Source: Mesorhizobium sp. M2D.F.Ca.ET.226.01.1.1
Lineage (GTDB): Bacteria > Pseudomonadota > Alphaproteobacteria > Rhizobiales > Rhizobiaceae
Assembly: GCF_004022705.2 (NCBI RefSeq)
Contig: NZ_RZOY02000025.1
Span: forward strand, 1-60,968
Reading direction: 5' to 3'
Length of the DNA stretch: 60,968 bases
Below, one piece after another: positions 25,029 to 32,658 of the stretch. The notes below the pieces were generated by a model. The model searched no databases. It was not told the origin of the DNA and saw nothing but the letters and a program-made list of their open reading frames with translations. The first letter of the stretch is position 1. Each line of letters opens with the position of its first letter. The position numbers were made by a program, and so were the translations under genes.

Positions 25029-27479
25029 TTATTCAGCCGCTTCCGCAAAGTTGACGGTGGCAAGTGGCCGGAACTCATGCTTGTCCTTGCCGGAGACACG
25101 CTCCGACCAGGGATCGACCTGCGCGAATTTCTGGCTGAAGACGAAGCGCTCGTAATAGGCTTTGCGCTTCCCGGCGTCGTCCAGGATCTGTTTTTTGATC
25201 TCGGCGGTGCCGATGCGCTTGGCCCATTTGTAGATGCGCTCGAGATAGCGGGCCTGCTCGCGATACATCTGCACGAGCGCGACGATCACCTCCAGCGCCT
25301 CATCCTCGGTCTTCACGAGACCCAGCACCTCGGTGCCCTTGATGTCGAGGCCGGCAGCGCCCGCGAAATGGATCTCGTAGCCAGAGTCGACGCACACCAC
25401 GCCGACATCCTTGCAGGTCGCCTCCGCGCAGTTGCGCGGGCATCCCGACACCGCCATCTTCACCTTGGCCGGTGTCCAGGACCCCCACATGAACTTCTCG
25501 ATGCGGATGCCGAGCCCGGTCGAATCCTGCGTGCCGAAGCGGCACCAGTCGGTGCCGACGCAGGTCTTCACCGTGCGCAGGCCCTTGGCATAGGCATGGC
25601 CGGAGACGAAGCCGGCCTTGCCGAGATCGGCCCAAACCGCCGGCAGGTCCTCCTTGCGGATGCCCAGCATGTCGATGCGCTGGCCGCCGGTGACTTTGAC
25701 CATCGGGATATCGAACTTGTCGACCACGTCGGCGATGGCACGCAACTCGCCGGCGCTGGTCACTCCGCCCCACATGCGCGGCACCACTGAATAAGTGCCG
25801 TCCTTCTGGATGTTGGCGTGCACGCGCTCGTTGATGAAGCGGGACTGATAGTCGTCGGCATATTGGTCCGGCCGGTCGCAGACCAGATAGTAGTTCAACG
25901 CCGGCCGGCATTTGGCGCAGCCGCAGGAGGTCTTCCATTCGAGCTCCTGCATGACGGCGGGGATCGTCTTCAGCCCCTTCGCCTTGATCAGCCGCCGCAC
26001 ATCGTCATGGCCGAGGCTCGTGCAGCCGCACATCGGCTGCACAGCCGCAGGATTGTAGGCTTCGCCGAGCGTGAGCTTCAGCAGTTGCTCGACGAGGCCC
26101 GTGCACGAGCCGCACGAGGCCGAAGCCTTGGTGTGGGCGCGCACGTCGTCGAGCCCGGTCAGGCCCTTGCCGGTGATCGCGCCGGTTATCTTGCCCTTGC
26201 AGACGCCGTTGCAGCCGCAGATTTCCGCATCATTCGCCAGTGCCGCAACGGCCGCCAAAGGGTCCGAGGAAACGCCTCCTTGAAATGCCTGGCCGAAGAT
26301 CAGCGTATCGCGCATCTCGGAAATGTCGGTCGCCTTCTTCTTGAGGTCGTTAAACCAGGCGCCGTCCGCCGTCTCGCCGAACAGCACGGTGCCGATGATG
26401 CGGTTGTCCTGCAGCACGACGCGCTTGTAGATGCCGGCCGAAGCGTCGCGCAGGATGATCTCCTCGCGATCCTCGCCGTCGGCGAAGTCGCCCAGCGAAT
26501 ACAGGTCGATGCCGGTGACCTTGAGCTTGGTCGGCGTGTCGGAGTGAACGAAGCGCCTGTCCTCGCCATTCGCCAGCCCGGCGGCCGCGACGCGCGCCAT
26601 CTCATAGAGAGGCGCGACCAGCCCGTAGACATGGCCGCCAACTTCGGCACATTCGCCGAGCGCCATGATCGCCGGATCGGAGGTCCGCATGCGGTCGTCG
26701 ACGACGATGCCGCGATTGACATCGAGCCCGGCGTCCTTGGCGAGTGCGATGCTCGGGCGGACGCCGACCGCCATCACCACCAGCGTCGCCGGGATGATCG
26801 TGCCGTCCATGAGCTCGACGCCCTCGACCTTGCCATTGCCGACAATCGCCTTGGTGTTGGCCTTGGTCATGACCTTGATGCCGCGCGCCTCGACGGCCTT
26901 CTGCAGCAGATAGCCGGCGGCCGGGTCGAGCTGGCGTTCCATCAGCGTCGGCATGACATGGAGCACGGTGACGTCCATGCCGCGCTCTTTCAGACCAGCC
27001 GCGGCTTCGAGCCCAAGCAGGCCGCCGCCGATGACCACCGCCTTGGCGCGCGACTGCGCCGCAAGCAGCATGGCGTTGACGTCGTCGAGATCGCGATAGG
27101 TGAGCACGCCGGGCAGGTCCTTGCCCGGCACCGGGATGATGAAGGGCACCGAGCCGGTGGCGATGACCAGCCGGTCGTAGCTCTCGGTCACGCCGTGGTC
27201 GGAAGTGACGGTCTTTGCCTCCCGATCGATGGCGACGATCCGGTGGCCCTTGTAGAGGGTGATGCCGTGCTTGATGTACCAGCCGTCGCCATGGATGACG
27301 ATTTCCTCGAACGCCTTCTCGCCCGACAGCACGGGCGACAGCATGATGCGGTCGTAGTTCACGCGCGGCTCGGCGTTGAAGATGGTGACAGCGTAGCGGT
27401 CGGGGGCAGCTTCCAGCAGGTGCTCCAGCATCCTGCCCGGCGCCATCCCATTGCCGATGATGACGAGTTTTTCGCTCAT
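25029..27479 (-). CDS. nirB: NADH-dependent nitrite reductase large subunit NirB, 816 aa
   Basis: Cytoplasmic siroheme enzyme reducing nitrite to ammonium with NADH. Domains in order: FAD and NAD-binding pyridine-nucleotide reductase (residues 1-300, VIIGNGMAPGRMLEHL and VVIGGGLLGLEAAAGL); two BFD-like [2Fe-2S] segments near 415-530 (CGCNGVCKGKI, CGSCTGLVEQLL, CGCTSLGHDD, SCGCAKCRPAL); ferredoxin-like half domain; siroheme/[4Fe-4S] domain with TCVGTDWCRFG and SGCPRNCAEATC supplying the C-x5-C and C-x3-C ligands. The ATG at 27479 begins the flavin domain; the frame stays open upstream only by chance, antisense-like over the transporter gene. Confidence 0.94.
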   Translation of the reverse strand: MSEKLVIIGNGMAPGRMLEHLLEAAPDRYAVTIFNAEPRVNYDRIMLSPVLSGEKAFEEIVIHGDGWYIKHGITLYKGHRIVAIDREAKTVTSDHGVTESYDRLVIATGSVPFIIPVPGKDLPGVLTYRDLDDVNAMLLAAQSRAKAVVIGGGLLGLEAAAGLKERGMDVTVLHVMPTLMERQLDPAAGYLLQKAVEARGIKVMTKANTKAIVGNGKVEGVELMDGTIIPATLVVMAVGVRPSIALAKDAGLDVNRGIVVDDRMRTSDPAIMALGECAEVGGHVYGLVAPLYEMARVAAAGLANGEDRRFVHSDTPTKLKVTGIDLYSLGDFADGEDREEIILRDASAGIYKRVVLQDNRIIGTVLFGETADGAWFNDLKKKATDISEMRDTLIFGQAFQGGVSSDPLAAVAALANDAEICGCNGVCKGKITGAITGKGLTGLDDVRAHTKASASCGSCTGLVEQLLKLTLGEAYNPAAVQPMCGCTSLGHDDVRRLIKAKGLKTIPAVMQELEWKTSCGCAKCRPALNYYLVCDRPDQYADDYQSRFINERVHANIQKDGTYSVVPRMWGGVTSAGELRAIADVVDKFDIPMVKVTGGQRIDMLGIRKEDLPAVWADLGKAGFVSGHAYAKGLRTVKTCVGTDWCRFGTQDSTGLGIRIEKFMWGSWTPAKVKMAVSGCPRNCAEATCKDVGVVCVDSGYEIHFAGAAGLDIKGTEVLGLVKTEDEALEVIVALVQMYREQARYLERIYKWAKRIGTAEIKKQILDDAGKRKAYYERFVFSQKFAQVDPWSERVSGKDKHEFRPLATVNFAEAAE

Positions 27480-27493
27480 GTCGGGCTCCGGGT

Positions 27494-28795
27494 TTATTCG
27501 GCGGCGTAGGAAAGAGACGACGTCTTCAGCGCGGCCGCGCGCTCCATCCGTCGGATGCTGAAGTGCATCCAGACCAGGCAGGAGACGACGAGGAGGAAGA
27601 GCAGCATGAAGCAGCTCGACCGGACGCCGGTGAGGTCGTTCAGCGCGCCGAAGGCGATCGGCAGGATGAAACCGCCGAGGCCGCCGATCATGCCGACGAC
27701 GCCGCCGACCGCGCCGACGCTCTGCGGATAATAGGCCGGGATGTGCTTGTAGACGGCGGCCTTGCCGAGGCTCATGAAGAAGCCGAGCACACAGGCGACG
27801 GCGATGAAGGCGAGCGGGCCGATCTCGAAGTGGAACTGGATCGGCCCGCTGATGCCGCGCACGACGTAATCTGCCGAGGGGAGAGACAGAACGAGCGTCG
27901 CGACGGCAGAGACGCTGAAGGTCCAGTAGAGCACGGTGCGGGCGCCGACGCGGTCGGAAAGCACGCCGCCATAGGCGCGGAAGATGCTTGCGGGGATCGA
28001 ATAGGCGGCGCCGATCATGCCGGCGGTGGCGATGCCGAAACCGTAAACACCGATCAGGTAGCGCGGCAGCCAGAGCGACAGTGCCACGAACGCGCCGAAG
28101 GCGAAGAAATAGTAGAAGGCGAAGCGCCAGACCTGCAGGTTCTTCAGCGGCGCGAATTCCTGCCAGAAGCTCCTCGCCGGTGCCGCTTTGCCGGCGCGGC
28201 GCTCGCGGATGACAGGATCGTCGTTGGTGGTGAACCAGAAGACGATGGCCATGACAACGAGCGCCGCGGTCCAGATCAGCGCCACCGACTGCCAGCCCCA
28301 GGCAAGCAGCACGAGCGGCGCCAGGAACTTGGTGACCGCGGCGCCGACATTGCCGACGCCGAAAATGCCGAGCGCCGTGCCTTGTTTGCCGGCAGGGAAG
28401 AAACGCGAGACATAGGCGACCCCGACGGCGAAGGAGCCACCGGCGAGCCCAACACCAAGTGCTGCGACCAGCATCTGCCCGTAGCTGTGCGCGAAGGCAA
28501 GCAGGAAGGTCGCGACCGCGGCGGCAAGCATGGTCAGGGTGTAGACCAGGCGCCCGCCAAAGCGGTCGGTCCAGACGCCGAGCACCATGCGCACCAGCGA
28601 CCCGGTGAGGATCGGCGTGCCGACCAGCAGGCCGAATTCGGTCTCGCTCAGCCCAAGCTCCTGCTTGATGCGCACGCCGATGATGGAAAAGATCGTCCAC
28701 ACCGCGAAGCAGACGGTGAAGGCGATGGTTGACATGACGAGCGCTTGCCGGGAGCTACTGTCCTGGCTGGGCGCGGCTGGGAGGTTTGCGGTCAT
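27494..28795 (-). CDS. narK: Nitrate/nitrite transporter of the MFS NNP family, 433 aa
   Basis: Twelve-helix major facilitator of the NarK/NasA-type nitrate-nitrite porter family. The nitrate signature GVGLAGGSFAVGVAYVSRFFPAGKQGTALGIFGVGNVGAA lies in helix 5 region, and the second signature AVGGVVGMIGGLGGFILPIAFG in helix 11. It imports nitrate for the reductases downstream and is the first large gene after the leader at 28796-29160. It stops 14 bp before nirB, so the two are co-transcribed. Confidence 0.9.
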   Translation of the reverse strand: MTANLPAAPSQDSSSRQALVMSTIAFTVCFAVWTIFSIIGVRIKQELGLSETEFGLLVGTPILTGSLVRMVLGVWTDRFGGRLVYTLTMLAAAVATFLLAFAHSYGQMLVAALGVGLAGGSFAVGVAYVSRFFPAGKQGTALGIFGVGNVGAAVTKFLAPLVLLAWGWQSVALIWTAALVVMAIVFWFTTNDDPVIRERRAGKAAPARSFWQEFAPLKNLQVWRFAFYYFFAFGAFVALSLWLPRYLIGVYGFGIATAGMIGAAYSIPASIFRAYGGVLSDRVGARTVLYWTFSVSAVATLVLSLPSADYVVRGISGPIQFHFEIGPLAFIAVACVLGFFMSLGKAAVYKHIPAYYPQSVGAVGGVVGMIGGLGGFILPIAFGALNDLTGVRSSCFMLLFLLVVSCLVWMHFSIRRMERAAALKTSSLSYAAE

Positions 28796-28847
28796 GATCG
28801 GCTCCGGTTTGCGGCGTGGAAAGCGCCGCGTGTGGTGTTGAAGTTGG

Positions 28848-29015
28848 TCAGCGAGGCGGGACTTGCGCGGTTACTTGCGGCCCCTTGCCCTCGGTCTCGT
28901 GACTGGCGGGAAACAGAAGCAGCGCGGCAGCGAACAGCACCGCCGTCAGGATGCTGCTCGCCAGGAAATCGCGGCGGGTGAAATCCTTGAGCAAAGGTCC
29001 GATCCGTCTCCTCAT
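28848..29015 (-). CDS. 55-aa membrane or Tat-like peptide encoded in the nas leader
   Basis: The ATG at 29015 follows GGACCGGAGACGACG, a good ribosome binding site, and the ORF ends with TGA at 28848-28850, 52 bp before the transporter start. The peptide begins MRRRIGPLLKDFTRRDFLAS and continues with one hydrophobic helix (SILTAVLFAAALLLFP, about residues 21-36) and a short polar tail. FTRRDFLAS resembles a twin-arginine motif, but no mature domain follows, so a small inner-membrane protein is more likely. It lies immediately after the leader terminator and would be made only when the nas operon is read through. The family is unknown to me. Confidence 0.6.
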   Translation of the reverse strand: MRRRIGPLLKDFTRRDFLASSILTAVLFAAALLLFPASHETEGKGPQVTAQVPPR

Positions 29016-29036
29016 CGTCGTCTCCGGTCCAAAACG

Positions 29037-29106
29037 AAAAAAGCTGCCGTCCAGGCCCTCTCGCGTCCGTACATCCGGGATCGCGTGGTGACCTGAGCGG
29101 CAGCTT
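29037..29106 (-). terminator. Regulated terminator of the nas leader RNA
   Basis: On the minus strand AAGCTGCCGCTCAGG (29106-29092) pairs with CCTGGACGGCAGCTT and is followed by TTTTCGTTTT. The outer nine base pairs are perfect. It stands before the first ORF of the nas operon and its 5' arm shares the bases of the second hexaloop hairpin at 29099-29110, so the two structures exclude each other. Confidence 0.8.
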
Positions 29107-29133
29107 TGCCTGTGGCGCCCGCCATTGGACGCC
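29099..29133 (-). ncRNA. ANTAR-type tandem hexaloop hairpins, NasT target
   Basis: On the minus strand the first hairpin (29133-29114) has arms GGCGTCC and GGGCGCC, seven pairs, around the six-base loop AATGGC. After a three-base linker, the second hairpin (29110-29099) has arms GGC and GCC around AAAGCT. Both loops have A at position 1 and G at position 4, which is the published signature recognised by ANTAR proteins. NasT, an ANTAR protein, is encoded next door. Binding should stabilise the second hairpin and prevent the overlapping terminator. Confidence 0.78.
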
Positions 29134-29169
29134 TGTTCTATTGCCCACGAGGGGCTCGGTTATTTCAAA

Positions 29170-29184
29170 GCACGAAGCGTGCCA
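29170..29184 (-). promoter_or_regulatory. Sigma-54 promoter of the nas operon
   Basis: The minus strand reads TGGCAC-GCTTC-GTGC, which fits the -24/-12 consensus TGGCAC-N5-TTGC with one mismatch and correct GG-GC spacing. Initiation about 12 bases later would start the RNA near 29158, about 25 bases before the first ANTAR hairpin. Confidence 0.7.
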
Positions 29185-29303
29185 GTTTTGCGAGAAATCT
29201 GAACTTCAATCAAAATCAAAGCGATAGCAGAATCGACATGCAACCACGCCAAGCGGCGGCGCGGTCAAACATTGATCAACAGCATAGACAGGTCGCATAA
29301 ATT

Positions 29304-29318
29304 TTGTGCAATGCACAA
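29304..29318. promoter_or_regulatory. Palindrome upstream of the sigma-54 promoter, candidate NtrC site
   Basis: TTGTGCA-A-TGCACAA is a perfect 15-bp palindrome centred about 135 bp upstream of the sigma-54 promoter, the usual range of an enhancer-binding protein. A related half (TTGTGCAATGC) occurs near 31183 upstream of nasT. NtrC is the likely activator in rhizobia, but this assignment is inference. Confidence 0.45.
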
Positions 29319-29335
29319 GATTGACGCGCAAATGA

Positions 29336-30562
29336 TCAGGCGCGTTTCTGGCCAGCAATGTAGGCGTCGATGCGGTCGGGATCGAAGATTTGGCCGTCGA
29401 AGAATCCGTCCGGGCCGAGCACGAGGCTCGCCCCCGCCGAGCCGACCGGCGTAGCAACCTTCAGCGCGCCCTCGACCTTGGCATTGGCGCCCGGCAGCGC
29501 CACGCCAAGCGGCTTCAGCGCCGATCGATAAAGGTCGGGCCGGTAGCAGTCACGGGCGATGGCGAGGTTTTGTGGCGTGTGCGGCAACTGCCCCCAGCGC
29601 ACCATCTGCGTGTAGAACCACAGCGCGTGGCTCTTCCAGGGAAAGTTGGCCGCCTTGTCGAAGGGCAGGAAGAAATCCTCGACGCTCCGTTCTACGCCGC
29701 CGCCGAGCTGAAGACGTCCGGTGAGCGCCGGCAGCTGCATCGCCTCCGACTGGCCGAGAAAATCGGGCCTCGCCATCAGGGCGGCCAGCTCGCCGCGGTT
29801 CGCCGGATCCTGGCACCAGAGGGCAGAATGATGCAGCGCTCTCAGCAGCGCCGCCAGCGCATCCGGGTTCTCCTCGGCCAAGGCCTTGCGCACCCCCAGC
29901 ACCTTTTCCGGGCTGTTGCGCCAGAGCAGCGCCTTGACGGTGACGATGCGGCCGATGCCGGCGGCGACGGCAGCGCTGTTCCACGGCTCGCCGACGCAAT
30001 AGCCGTCGATGCGGCCGGCGGAGAGCGCATCAGCCATGAAGGGCGGCGGCACGATGACGATCTCGATGTCGCGGTCAGCATCGATGCCACAGGCGGCGAG
30101 CCAATAGCGCAGTTCGTAATTGTGCCCCGAATGCGGATGCACGACCGCAAAACGCAGCGGCTCGCGGCCGGCAGCCGACCGCTCGCGCACAAACGCGCCG
30201 AGGGTGGCCCCGGCACGCGCTGGACCGAGGTCGGCCACGGCGCCATGGGCCGCCATGCCATCCCAAACGGCGTTGGAGACGGTGACGCAATTGCCGCCGA
30301 GTCCTAGCGAGAACGGCACGATGGTATCCGAGGCAAGCGGGGTGAGGCCGAGGCTGCAGGCGAGCGGCATCGGCCCCAGCATATGCGCGACGTCGAAATG
30401 ACCGATGGCGATGCGGTCGCGGATATTGGCCCAGGAGGTCTCGCGCTGCAGCTTGAGCTCGATGCCTTCGCGGGCGGCAAAGCCCATCTCGGCGGCCGCG
30501 ACCAAGACCGCGCTGTCGAAGAGCGGCATGAAGCCGGCGGTGATTTCGTGCGCCATGCTCAT
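29336..30562 (-). CDS. nasS: NasS-type cytosolic nitrate sensor, 408 aa
   Basis: Related to the nitrate ABC-transporter binding protein NrtA/CmpA but without a signal peptide: it begins MSMAHEITAGFMPLFDSAVLVAAAEMGFA and goes straight into the binding fold. This is the hallmark of NasS, which binds the ANTAR protein NasT when nitrate is absent and releases it when nitrate binds. Its start overlaps the nasT stop by four bases (ATGA at 30559-30562). The context, a nas leader with ANTAR hairpins directly downstream, supports the call strongly. Confidence 0.9.
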   Translation of the reverse strand: MSMAHEITAGFMPLFDSAVLVAAAEMGFAAREGIELKLQRETSWANIRDRIAIGHFDVAHMLGPMPLACSLGLTPLASDTIVPFSLGLGGNCVTVSNAVWDGMAAHGAVADLGPARAGATLGAFVRERSAAGREPLRFAVVHPHSGHNYELRYWLAACGIDADRDIEIVIVPPPFMADALSAGRIDGYCVGEPWNSAAVAAGIGRIVTVKALLWRNSPEKVLGVRKALAEENPDALAALLRALHHSALWCQDPANRGELAALMARPDFLGQSEAMQLPALTGRLQLGGGVERSVEDFFLPFDKAANFPWKSHALWFYTQMVRWGQLPHTPQNLAIARDCYRPDLYRSALKPLGVALPGANAKVEGALKVATPVGSAGASLVLGPDGFFDGQIFDPDRIDAYIAGQKRA

Positions 30563-31155
30563 TCGCCCTCCCCCAGCAATCCCGCCGCCGTCACCAGGCT
30601 CTGGGCGATCTCGGCGATCTTGCGGTTCTGGTTCATGGCGGTCTTGCGCAGGAGCGTGTAGGCCGCCTCCTCGCTCAAACCGCGCGACTTCATCAATATG
30701 CCCTTGGCCCGGTCGATGACCTTGCGGTTCTCCAGCTCGCTGCGCGCCTCCTCCAGTTCGCGCGCCATGCGCGAGAAGGCATTAAAGCGGCTGATCGCCA
30801 TGTCGAGGATCGGCTTGATGCGTTCCTTCTTCAACCCGTCAACGACATAGGCGGACACGCCGGCATCGACCGCCGCCTCGATCGAAGCCTGGTCGGAGCG
30901 GTCGACGAACATGGCGATCGGCCGCTTCACCGCGCGCGACAACTGGAACATGTTCTCCAGCATGTCGCGGTTGGGATTTTCCAGATCGATGACGATGACA
31001 TCCGGCTCGATCTCGGCGATGCGCCGGGCAATCCCGGCCACGTCATGGATGACCGTGACATGGTGATGGCTAGCATCGCGCAACCCGGCCTCGATGATCG
31101 AAGCGCGGATGCGGTTCTCGTCAATAACAAGGATGGCTAACGAACCGGCGGACAT
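30559..31155 (-). CDS. nasT: NasT ANTAR-domain antiterminator, 198 aa
   Basis: Response-regulator-like receiver followed by an RNA-binding ANTAR domain. The receiver (about 1-125) shows LAILVIDENRIRASIIEAGL and DVIVIDLENPNRDML. The ANTAR domain near 135-195 contains LENRKVIDRAKGILMKSRGLSEEAAYTLLRKTAMNQNRKIAEIAQSLV, the three-helix RNA-binding motif. The start ATG at 31155 removes a longer upstream extension without domain similarity. NasT should act on the tandem hairpins at 29099-29133. Half-site TTGTGCAATGC lies upstream. Confidence 0.92.
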   Translation of the reverse strand: MSAGSLAILVIDENRIRASIIEAGLRDASHHHVTVIHDVAGIARRIAEIEPDVIVIDLENPNRDMLENMFQLSRAVKRPIAMFVDRSDQASIEAAVDAGVSAYVVDGLKKERIKPILDMAISRFNAFSRMARELEEARSELENRKVIDRAKGILMKSRGLSEEAAYTLLRKTAMNQNRKIAEIAQSLVTAAGLLGEGE

Positions 31156-31302
31156 GCGCCTATTGTGCAGGCGGACCGCAATTGTGCAATGCGGTGGTCG
31201 ACGGGAATGGTTTCCATCCGATCCTCGCGGCATGGGCTGCGACGCTATCGCGTCCCGGCCTGCGTTGCCGCTGAAGGGCGGGAACACTATAGATGTTCCA
31301 TC

Positions 31303-32025
31303 GTGCGCGAAGATATTCACACGGCAGGCGTCCCGGTGGTCTGCGCTTCATGCGAGGCGCGGCATCGCGGCATATGCGGCGCGCTCAACTCTGAGCAGCT
31401 TGTCGCCCTTGCCAGGTCGACGAAGCGGCACAACGCCGAGGCCGGCAAGGAACTGATGGGCGATTCCAGAAGCGTCGAGCGCTTCTCGAACGTGCTTTCG
31501 GGCGTCGTGAAGCTGACCAAGACGCTTTCCGACGGCCGCCAGCAGATCGTCGGCCTGCAATTCGCTCCCGATTTCCTCGGCAGGCCTTTCCAGAGCGAGA
31601 GCACGCTCACCGCCGAGGCCGCGACCGACGTCGAATTGTGTTCGTTCCCGCGCCATGCGCTGGAACGCATGATGAAGGAGCAGCCGAATCTCGAGCATCG
31701 CCTGCTCGAACAGAAGCTGCGCGAGCTCGATCAGGCGCGCGACTGGATGGTGGCGCTCGGCCGCAAGACGGCCTCCGAGAAGATCGCAAGCTTCCTTTTG
31801 ATGATCGTGCGCAACATCGATCCAGCCGCCGGACCGGAGCGTCGCGGCGCCGCTTTCGACCTGCCGCTGTCGCGTGCGGAGATCGCGGATTTCCTTGGCC
31901 TCACCATCGAGACGGTGAGCCGGCAGATCACCCGCCTGCGGGGCGAGAACGTCGTCCGCATCGAGAACAATCGCCACGTTATCGTCGACGACATCGGGCG
32001 CCTCGCCGCGCGGGCCGGTGATTGA
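31303..32025 (+). CDS. fnrN: FnrN/FixK-type Crp-family oxygen regulator, 240 aa
   Basis: CRP/FNR family activator with N-terminal cysteines CASCEARHRGIC (C-x2-C-x7-C) and a further Cys in ELCSF, the four ligands expected for an oxygen-sensitive [4Fe-4S] cluster. After a cyclic-nucleotide-like beta roll and dimer helix, the HTH reads LPLSRAEIADFLGLTIETVSRQITRLRGENVV, with an ETVSRQITRL recognition helix of FNR type. The GTG at 31303 gives the usual length of about 240 residues; an upstream in-frame ATG near 31165 overlaps nasT and adds a region without similarity. A perfect FNR box lies between cydA and cydD. Confidence 0.87.
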   Translation: MREDIHTAGVPVVCASCEARHRGICGALNSEQLVALARSTKRHNAEAGKELMGDSRSVERFSNVLSGVVKLTKTLSDGRQQIVGLQFAPDFLGRPFQSESTLTAEAATDVELCSFPRHALERMMKEQPNLEHRLLEQKLRELDQARDWMVALGRKTASEKIASFLLMIVRNIDPAAGPERRGAAFDLPLSRAEIADFLGLTIETVSRQITRLRGENVVRIENNRHVIVDDIGRLAARAGD

Positions 32026-32037
32026 ACCACGCGTCCT

Positions 32038-32481
32038 TTATTGATCGCGGAGAACCTCGGGCAGCACATGGTCGTGCTCGAAGGCGATGTGGCGACGCAT
32101 CGATTCGAAAAAAGCGCGCAGCATGTAGCCGAACGCCTCCGGATTTTCGATCAGCCGCCCGTGGCCGTAGGCCAGCAGCACCTCGCTGAGATCCGCCGCC
32201 GCGCTTTCATCCTCCAGATGCTCGAGCTTCAGTCGCGCGATGGTGTCTTCCTCGCCGGTTCGTCGCGCAAAGGCTGGGAAGACAACCTCTTCCTCGAAGC
32301 GGTGGCACTCACGCAGCAGCGGCAACAGGTCGGCCGCCACGGCGAGGCATTGGAGCCGGTCGACGCGCGACGGCAGATCGTCGGCGATGCCTTCCAGTAT
32401 GTGACAGAGCGCGAGCTTCTGTACATGCGCCCGCCTCATATCCGCCGGGCTGTGGAACGGTTCCGACTTTGCGCCCGTCAT
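32038..32481 (-). CDS. Hemerythrin HHE-domain protein, 147 aa
   Basis: Small four-helix bundle that binds a di-iron centre. Iron-ligand-like residues are seen in CHRFEEEVVFPAF, LKLEHLEDE and MRRHIAFEHDHVLPEVLRDQ. Such proteins bind oxygen or nitric oxide, or support repair of iron-sulfur proteins. The ATG at 32481 has GGAGGAG upstream. It lies 25 bp after cydX on the same strand, so it may be the last gene of the cydABX transcript, which fits an oxygen-linked role. Confidence 0.82.
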   Translation of the reverse strand: MTGAKSEPFHSPADMRRAHVQKLALCHILEGIADDLPSRVDRLQCLAVAADLLPLLRECHRFEEEVVFPAFARRTGEEDTIARLKLEHLEDESAAADLSEVLLAYGHGRLIENPEAFGYMLRAFFESMRRHIAFEHDHVLPEVLRDQ

Positions 32482-32506
32482 GATCGCTCCTCCGTCGCGC
32501 CCCGCC

Positions 32507-32638
32507 TCAAGGCGTGGGCAGGGCGACGGTGTCCTCGGCGGGTTCTTCGCGGACGGTGCGCAGCTCATACCAGAGCGCATTGAGGATACCGACGGAGGCG
32601 GCCAGTCCGAGGCCGAGAATCCAGGAAAAATACCACAT
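32507..32638 (-). CDS. cydX: CydX, small subunit of cytochrome bd oxidase, 43 aa
   Basis: MWYFSWILGLGLAASVGILNALWYELR is the conserved start of CydX: a Trp-Tyr-Phe-x-Trp motif and one membrane helix. CydX stabilises the bd-type oxidase. It begins 20 bp after the cydB stop. At 43 residues it is easily missed by length cut-offs. Confidence 0.92.
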   Translation of the reverse strand: MWYFSWILGLGLAASVGILNALWYELRTVREEPAEDTVALPTP

Positions 32639-32658
32639 GGTCAGAAACTCCGGTTGGA

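Noticed and set aside
27480..28700. Open frame extending nirB upstream to about 1223 codons
   Set aside because: The upstream part is out of frame over the nitrate transporter gene, is rich in Arg/Pro without any domain, and NirB begins cleanly at MSEKLVIIGNG.
29170..29184. GCACG-AAG-CGTGC as a simple hairpin terminator of nasS
   Set aside because: It has no following T run and matches the sigma-54 consensus at the right place before the leader.
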